Source: Gammaproteobacteria bacterium (GTDB lineage Bacteria > Pseudomonadota > Gammaproteobacteria > Methylococcales > UBA2780). From it: a stretch of 10,189 nucleotides of DNA. Positions 5,957 through 10,189 of the stretch are shown one piece after another; the stretch's first letter is position 1, and every line of letters starts with the position of its first letter. The DNA lies in NCBI GenBank assembly GCA_003646305.1, contig QNFJ01000064.1, positions 1 through 10,189 of the forward strand, given 5' to 3'. The notes beneath the pieces are model-generated. The model saw nothing but the letters and a program-made list of their open reading frames with translations, did no database searches and had not been told where the DNA came from. A program made the position numbers and the translations under genes.

Positions 5957-5987
5957 AAAAAAGGCGGTCTAGGTAAAATAGACCGCC
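5957..5987 (-). terminator. Intrinsic terminator of the prp operon
   Basis: Read on the minus strand, GGCGGTCTA (5987-5979) pairs perfectly with TAGACCGCC (5971-5963) around a 7-nt loop and is followed by six U (5962-5957). It starts 27 nt after the prpF stop codon. It should end prp transcription before dinB, which therefore needs its own promoter. Confidence 0.9.
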
Positions 5988-6014
5988 CCCTTAATAGATA
6001 CTTAAACCTTTGTT

Positions 6015-7193
6015 CTAGAAAGAACCATCGGGTATACGAACCCATCCTTCCATTAGTACTCGAGCACTACGGCTCATAACGACTTTATTAACCGTCCATT
6101 CGCCCTTGGTTTCAACCGCTTCCGCTCCGACTTTTAGGGTGCCTGATGGATGTCCAAAGGTGACGCTGCCTCTTTCTCCACCACCTGCGGCAAGATTGAC
6201 CAGTGTTCCCGGAATTGCTGCTGCGGTACCGATGGCAACAGCGGCTGTTCCCATCATGGCATGATGTAGTTTACCCATCGATAGTGCGCGTACATTGAGA
6301 TCGATATTGGCCGTTTTAATCTCTTTTCCACTTGAAGAAACATAGTCAGCGGGTGGTGCAACAAAAGCCACTTTAGGCGTGTGTTGCCGGCCTTCTGCCT
6401 CTTCAACTGTGGAGATAAGCCCCATTTTTATCGCCCCATATGCTCGAATTGTTTCGAACATTTCGAGTGCTTTAGGGTCGCCATTAATTGCTTCTTGTAG
6501 CTCAGCACCGTTGTAGTTAATTGCTTCTGCATTAAGGAATACAGTTGGGATGCCGGCGTTAATCATGGTTGCTTTGAATGTTCCGACTCCCGGGACTTCT
6601 AATTCATCCACTAAGTTTCCTGTTGGAAACATGGCTTCGCTGGCGTCAACGGGGCTCATGAATTCCACTTCAACTTCAGCCGCAGGGAAGGTGACACCAT
6701 CTAGTTCAAAACCACCGGTCTCTTGTACTTCACCATGGGTAACAGGGACTTGAGCGATGATTGTTTTGCTGATGTTAGCTTGCCAGATACGGACGGTGGC
6801 TATGCCATTTTCAGGAATGCGGCTAGGGTCAACAAGCCCTTGACTAATCGCAAATGAACCGACAGCGGCCGTTAAGTTGCCACAGTTACCACTCCAATCA
6901 ACAAAGGCTTTATCGATAGAAACTTGACCAAAAAGATAGTCAACATCATGATCCGGTTGATTACTTTTTGAGAGGATAACGGTTTTGCTGGTGCTAGAAG
7001 TCGCGCCACCCATACCATCGGTCTGCTTCCCATAAGGATCGGGGCTGCCGATAACACGTAAAAGTAGAGAATCACGTGCGGCACCGGCAACTTGTGCCGA
7101 TTCTGGGAGATCCTGAAGACTGAAGAAAACACCTTTACTGGTTCCGCCACGCATATAGGTGGCAGGGATTTTGATCTGAGGTAAGTAGCTCAT
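6015..7193 (-). CDS. prpF: 2-methylaconitate cis-trans isomerase PrpF
   Basis: The 392-aa product is a cytosolic isomerase with the duplicated diaminopimelate-epimerase-type fold. It converts the 2-methylaconitate isomer made by AcnD into the cis form, which an aconitase then hydrates in the methylcitrate cycle. The start YMRGGTSKGVFF and the catalytic segments GGATSSTSK (Lys70) and DWSGNCGN (Cys104) are present. Their 34-residue spacing equals that of the catalytic Lys73/Cys107 reported for Shewanella PrpF. The SMGKLHHAMMGT segment and the GHPSG loop near the C-terminus also fit. The length is normal for the family. Its place directly downstream of acnD is diagnostic, because the two together replace PrpD. 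A weak AGGAC (7207-7203) lies about 9 nt before the ATG. Confidence 0.97.
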   Translation of the reverse strand: MSYLPQIKIPATYMRGGTSKGVFFSLQDLPESAQVAGAARDSLLLRVIGSPDPYGKQTDGMGGATSSTSKTVILSKSNQPDHDVDYLFGQVSIDKAFVDWSGNCGNLTAAVGSFAISQGLVDPSRIPENGIATVRIWQANISKTIIAQVPVTHGEVQETGGFELDGVTFPAAEVEVEFMSPVDASEAMFPTGNLVDELEVPGVGTFKATMINAGIPTVFLNAEAINYNGAELQEAINGDPKALEMFETIRAYGAIKMGLISTVEEAEGRQHTPKVAFVAPPADYVSSSGKEIKTANIDLNVRALSMGKLHHAMMGTAAVAIGTAAAIPGTLVNLAAGGGERGSVTFGHPSGTLKVGAEAVETKGEWTVNKVVMSRSARVLMEGWVRIPDGSF

Positions 7194-7232
7194 AAGAATC
7201 TTGTCCTAATTATATCTTTAAAGGTAACAGCG

Positions 7233-7280
7233 GCCAGCTTCTCTCAGTGTCAATAAACGCTAGAGAGAAGCTGGCTTTTT
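7233..7280 (+). terminator. Long hairpin between acnD and prpF, terminator-like on the plus strand
   Basis: GCCAGCTTCTCTC (7233-7245) pairs perfectly with GAGAGAAGCTGGC (7263-7275), and AGTGT (7246-7250) can extend the stem with ACGCT (7257-7261) if one base bulges. The T run (7276-7280) is on the plus strand, opposite to prp transcription. In the acnD-prpF mRNA the hairpin starts 7 nt after the acnD stop and is not followed by U, so it should act as a processing or stability element rather than a terminator. It could stop antisense plus-strand transcripts. Confidence 0.7.
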
Positions 7281-7282
7281 AA

Positions 7283-9871
7283 TTAGCTGTTAGAATCAAG
7301 AAAGTCTTGTGCGAAACGCTGTAATACACCGCCCGCTTCATAGACAGAGACTTCATCTGCTGTATCTAAGCGACAGGTGACAGGGATTTCGACAGACTCG
7401 CCATTTTTACGATGCATAATAACAGTCATTTCAGAACGTGGTGTGCGCTCACCAGAAACATCAAATGTTTCACTACCATCAATGCTATAAGTTTCACGCG
7501 TTTCACCCACTTTAAACTCTAACGGTAAGACACCCATGCCGACTAGGTTAGTACGGTGGATGCGTTCAAAACCTTCGGCAACAATCACTTCAACACCGGC
7601 CAAACGAACCCCTTTGGCCGCCCAATCACGAGAAGAACCCTGTCCATAATCGGCACCGGCAACAATGATTAGTGGCTGCTTACGCTCCATATAGGTTTCA
7701 ATGGCTTCCCACATGCGGCTTTCTTTGCCTTCTGGCTCGATACGTGCCAGTGAGCCCTGTTTAACTTCGCCATTTTCATCACGGCACATTTCGTTAAATA
7801 GCTTAGGGTTTGCAAAGGTTGCCCGTTGAGCGGTGAGGTGATCACCACGGTGTGTTGCGTAGGAGTTAAAGTCTTCCTCAGGTAGCTTCATTTTATGGAG
7901 ATAAGCCCCTGCTGCACTATCGAGCATAATGGCATTTGAGGGTGAAATGTGATCCGTCGTGATGTTATCCCCCAGCACCGCTAATGGACGCATCCCTTTC
8001 ATTGTGCGTTCACCGGCTAATGCCCCTTCCCAATAAGGTGGACGGCGGATGTAAGTGGTGTTTGGGCGCCAATCGTAGAGAGGGCTTTTAGCCTCTTCAA
8101 TGGTACCTAAATTAAACATTGGGTTATAAATCTGTTTGAACTGCTCAGGTTTGACCGATTTAGAGACTAGTTCATCGATCTCTTCATCACTCGGCCAGAT
8201 ATCTTTCAGCGTGATAGGATTTCCATATTTATCATTACCGAGAACATCTTTCTCAATGTCGAAACGGATTGTTCCGGCAATTGCGTAGGCAACAACGAGT
8301 GGTGGTGAGGCTAGGAATGCCTGCTTCGCATAAGGATGAATACGACCATCGAAGTTACGGTTACCAGAAAGTACAGCAGTGGTATAAAGGTCACGGTCGA
8401 TGATTTCTTGTTTGATCTTTGGATCGAGTGCGCCACTCATGCCATTACAGGTTGTGCAGGCGTAGCCGACGATTCCAAAACCGAGTTTTTCCATTTCAGA
8501 TAATAGACCGGCCTCTTGCAAATAGAGTTTGGCTACTTTCGAACCTGGAGCAAAAGAGGATTTGACCCAAGGTTTTCGGACAAGCCCTAGTTCATTCGCT
8601 TTGCGTGCGACCAGACCGGCTGCGATAACATTGCGAGGATTACTGGTATTTGTACAACTTGTGATTGCGGCAATGATGACCGCACCATCTGGCATTTCAC
8701 CTTCTTTCTCTTCCCATTCTCCTGAGATACCGCGTGCGGCGAGATCAGAAGTAGGCAGACGGCGGTGAGGGTTAGATGGCCCCGCCATGTTGCGGACAAC
8801 GCTTGATAGATCAAACTCAAGGACACGTTCGTACTCGGCTTCTACAAGGTCATCAGCCCAAAGCCCCGTTGTTTTTGCATAGTTTTCGACCAGTGCAACT
8901 TGCTCGGGGTCGCGGCCTGTCAGTTTTAGGTAATCAATTGTCTGCTCATCGATATAGAAAAGACCGGCTGAGGCGCCAAATTCTGGCGTCATGTTAGAGA
9001 TGGTTGCACGATCACCAATGGTTAAATTAGCCGCGCCTTCACCAAAGAATTCAAGATAAGAAGATACCACTTTTGCATTTCTTAGAAACTCGGTAATCGC
9101 CAATACGATATCGGTTGCTGTAATGCCTGGTTGACGTTTTCCTGTCAGCTTCACGCCAATGATGTTGGGTAGGCGCATCATAGATGGCCGACCGAGCATA
9201 ACGGTTTCAGCTTCTAGTCCACCCACACCCAGTGCGATAACGCCTAATGCGTCAATGTGAGGCGTATGGCTGTCTGTGCCAACACAGGTATCAGGGAAGG
9301 CAATGCCATCACGAGATTGGACAACTGGAGACATCTTCTCTAAGTTTATTTGGTGCATGATGCCATTCCCTGCGGGGATCACATCAACATTTTTGAAGGC
9401 TGTTTTAGTCCATTCAATGAAGTGAAAACGATCTTCATTACGGCGGTCTTCAATGGCACGGTTCTGCTCAAAAGCATCCTTCTCGAAACCTGCATGCTCA
9501 ACGGCCAGCGAGTGATCGACGATTAATTGAGTTTGAACTTCAGGATTGACCTTGGAAGGGTCTCCACCTTTCTCAGCGATTGCGTCACGTAAACCCGCAA
9601 GATCAACCAAAGCGACTTGACCAAGGATGTCGTGACAAACGACACGCGCTGGGTACCATGGAAAATCGAGATCTTGCTTGCGTTCAATAAGCTGTTTTAG
9701 AGAGGCTTCTAGGTTTGCAGGGTTGCAGCGGCGAACTAACTGTTCAGCAAGAATTCGTGAGGTATAAGGGAGTTTCGCATAAGCACCCGATTCGATTGTA
9801 TCGACTGCTGCGCGCGTATCGAAATAATCAAGGTTGGTGCCGGGAAGAGGTTTGCGGTTTTCACTATTCAT
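7283..9871 (-). CDS. acnD: Fe/S-dependent 2-methylcitrate dehydratase AcnD
   Basis: This 862-aa aconitase-superfamily enzyme dehydrates 2-methylcitrate in the methylcitrate cycle of propionyl-CoA breakdown. It works together with PrpF, encoded next. The [4Fe-4S] ligands are C406 (in ITSCTNTSNP) and C472/C475 (YACTTCNG). The substrate-site segments TDSHTPH (199-205), HISPSNAI and the swivel-domain GADYGQGSSRDWAAKG are intact. Length and the opening RKPLPGTNLDYFD fit AcnD rather than AcnA or AcnB. I chose the ATG at 9871, with GGAA (9881-9878) 6 nt upstream; a TTG at 9883 is in frame but overlaps that ribosome binding site. The 201-bp distance to prpC is long for an operon and contains several inverted repeats. 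A hairpin lies directly after the stop codon. Confidence 0.97.
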   Translation of the reverse strand: MNSENRKPLPGTNLDYFDTRAAVDTIESGAYAKLPYTSRILAEQLVRRCNPANLEASLKQLIERKQDLDFPWYPARVVCHDILGQVALVDLAGLRDAIAEKGGDPSKVNPEVQTQLIVDHSLAVEHAGFEKDAFEQNRAIEDRRNEDRFHFIEWTKTAFKNVDVIPAGNGIMHQINLEKMSPVVQSRDGIAFPDTCVGTDSHTPHIDALGVIALGVGGLEAETVMLGRPSMMRLPNIIGVKLTGKRQPGITATDIVLAITEFLRNAKVVSSYLEFFGEGAANLTIGDRATISNMTPEFGASAGLFYIDEQTIDYLKLTGRDPEQVALVENYAKTTGLWADDLVEAEYERVLEFDLSSVVRNMAGPSNPHRRLPTSDLAARGISGEWEEKEGEMPDGAVIIAAITSCTNTSNPRNVIAAGLVARKANELGLVRKPWVKSSFAPGSKVAKLYLQEAGLLSEMEKLGFGIVGYACTTCNGMSGALDPKIKQEIIDRDLYTTAVLSGNRNFDGRIHPYAKQAFLASPPLVVAYAIAGTIRFDIEKDVLGNDKYGNPITLKDIWPSDEEIDELVSKSVKPEQFKQIYNPMFNLGTIEEAKSPLYDWRPNTTYIRRPPYWEGALAGERTMKGMRPLAVLGDNITTDHISPSNAIMLDSAAGAYLHKMKLPEEDFNSYATHRGDHLTAQRATFANPKLFNEMCRDENGEVKQGSLARIEPEGKESRMWEAIETYMERKQPLIIVAGADYGQGSSRDWAAKGVRLAGVEVIVAEGFERIHRTNLVGMGVLPLEFKVGETRETYSIDGSETFDVSGERTPRSEMTVIMHRKNGESVEIPVTCRLDTADEVSVYEAGGVLQRFAQDFLDSNS

Positions 9872-9924
9872 AATTTGTTCCAAAATAATAATGGTTGTGA
9901 AGAGGAGGAGAGGCGAGGTATCGC

Positions 9925-10032
9925 TACTTTCTTAATCAAACGAGAAGTAAGGCAGCTGTAAAAGTGGACTGTGAAAATGGAAACGTGCTGCCTTTATTTC
10001 CAAGGTGAAGCTGTTTAATACTTAAGAAAGTA
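9925..10032. repeat. Nested inverted repeats in the prpC-acnD spacer
   Basis: TACTTTCTTAA (9925-9935) is perfectly inverted as TTAAGAAAGTA (10022-10032), giving an 11-bp outer stem. Inside it AAGGCAGC (9949-9956) pairs with GCTGCCTT (9987-9994). Another AGCTGCCT at 10051-10058 is the exact complement of 9950-9957, so two copies upstream in the minus-strand transcript compete for one downstream partner. No protein-coding frame of useful size is seen in this 201-bp gap. A regulatory leader or mRNA processing region is possible; a small mobile remnant is an alternative. Confidence 0.5.
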
Positions 10033-10066
10033 ATAGGTAAGCAACTTAAAAGCTGCCTACCTATTA
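10031..10066 (-). other. Hairpin just after prpC, possible weak terminator or processing site
   Basis: TAATAGGTA (10031-10039) pairs with TACCTATTA (10058-10066). After one mismatch, GCA/TGC adds 3 bp, and the loop is 10 nt. On the minus strand it starts 6 nt after the prpC stop and is followed by CTTTCTT, a broken U tract. It could attenuate transcription into acnD or protect the prpC mRNA end. Its outer base pairs overlap by two bases with the longer inverted repeat. Confidence 0.5.
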
Positions 10067-10072
10067 AGCTAT

Positions 10073-10189
10073 TTATCTTTCTGAAATAGGGCTAACTTTG
10101 CGTGGCTCTGAACCGGTGTAATCTGCACTCGGGCGGATAATACGGTTATTTTCACGCTGCTCCATCACATGAGCTGCCCAGCCTGTTAG
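10073..10189 (-). CDS. prpC: 2-methylcitrate synthase PrpC, C-terminal 38 residues (continues beyond window)
   Basis: Only the C-terminus is in the window. The minus-strand frame entering at 10189 reads LTGWAAHVMEQRENNRIIRP and then SADYTGSEPR, ending in TAA at 10075-10073. This is the characteristic end of methylcitrate and citrate synthases; GWAAHVMEQ followed by NRIIRPSADYTG is typical of PrpC. The enzyme condenses propionyl-CoA with oxaloacetate to 2-methylcitrate, the substrate of AcnD. It is on the same strand as acnD and prpF and precedes them, as in the usual prpB-prpC-acnD-prpF order, so prpB and a regulator are expected outside the window. Confidence 0.93.
   Translation of the reverse strand, partial: LTGWAAHVMEQRENNRIIRPSADYTGSEPRKVSPISER

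Noticed and set aside
8529..8997. Several open frames on both strands within acnD
   Set aside because: They are out of frame with an intact, well conserved enzyme and their translations look like no protein family.
9872..9883. TTG start for AcnD four codons upstream
   Set aside because: The TTG overlaps the ribosome binding site (GGAA) of the ATG at 9871, and AcnD proteins normally begin close to that ATG.
1..10189. CRISPR array, tRNA gene, insertion sequence or phage gene
   Set aside because: No regularly spaced repeats, tRNA-like folds, transposase or phage motifs were seen on either strand.

Overview
The window looks like chromosomal DNA of a gammaproteobacterium of moderate to low GC, perhaps a marine one. 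This rests on a gammaproteobacterial-type 5S rRNA tail, a DinB close to the E. coli protein, and the AcnD/PrpF form of the methylcitrate cycle. The genus cannot be fixed from the sequence.

Layout. (1) Bases 1-120 hold the 3' part of a 5S rRNA gene and its intrinsic terminator, so an rRNA operon ends here. (2) Bases 121-358 are a regulatory gap with promoter-like elements, a direct repeat and a possible 53-codon small ORF. (3) Bases 359-4747, plus strand, are a set of exported accessory proteins known to travel with PQQ-dependent (quinoprotein) alcohol dehydrogenases: a PedF-type cytochrome c, a PedG/XoxJ-type periplasmic binding protein, an unrecognised 191-aa exported protein, a SoxY-SoxZ fusion carrier, a metallo-beta-lactamase-fold hydrolase and a lipoprotein with a C-x3-C-W motif. 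A strong terminator at 1769-1801 divides this set into a two-gene unit and a four-gene unit. No dehydrogenase and no pqq gene lies inside the window. (4) Bases 4787-5872, minus strand, are dinB (DNA polymerase IV), convergent with the cassette. (5) Bases 6015-10189, minus strand, are the end of a propionate-catabolism operon in the order prpC (3' end only), acnD, prpF, closed by a terminator at 5957-5987.

How the genes work together. The cytochrome would take electrons from a periplasmic PQQ alcohol dehydrogenase encoded elsewhere. The binding protein may help its maturation or cofactor handling. The SoxYZ-like carrier, the hydrolase and the CxxxCW lipoprotein look like a small periplasmic thiol or sulfur relay whose job in quinoprotein metabolism is not established. 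PrpC, AcnD and PrpF turn propionyl-CoA and oxaloacetate into cis-2-methylaconitate. Oxidation of propanol by a quinoprotein could feed that pathway, but this link is inference only.

The points most worth following up are the thiol-relay trio with its partner of unknown function, the apparent absence of the dehydrogenase next to its accessory genes, and the structured 200-bp spacer between prpC and acnD.
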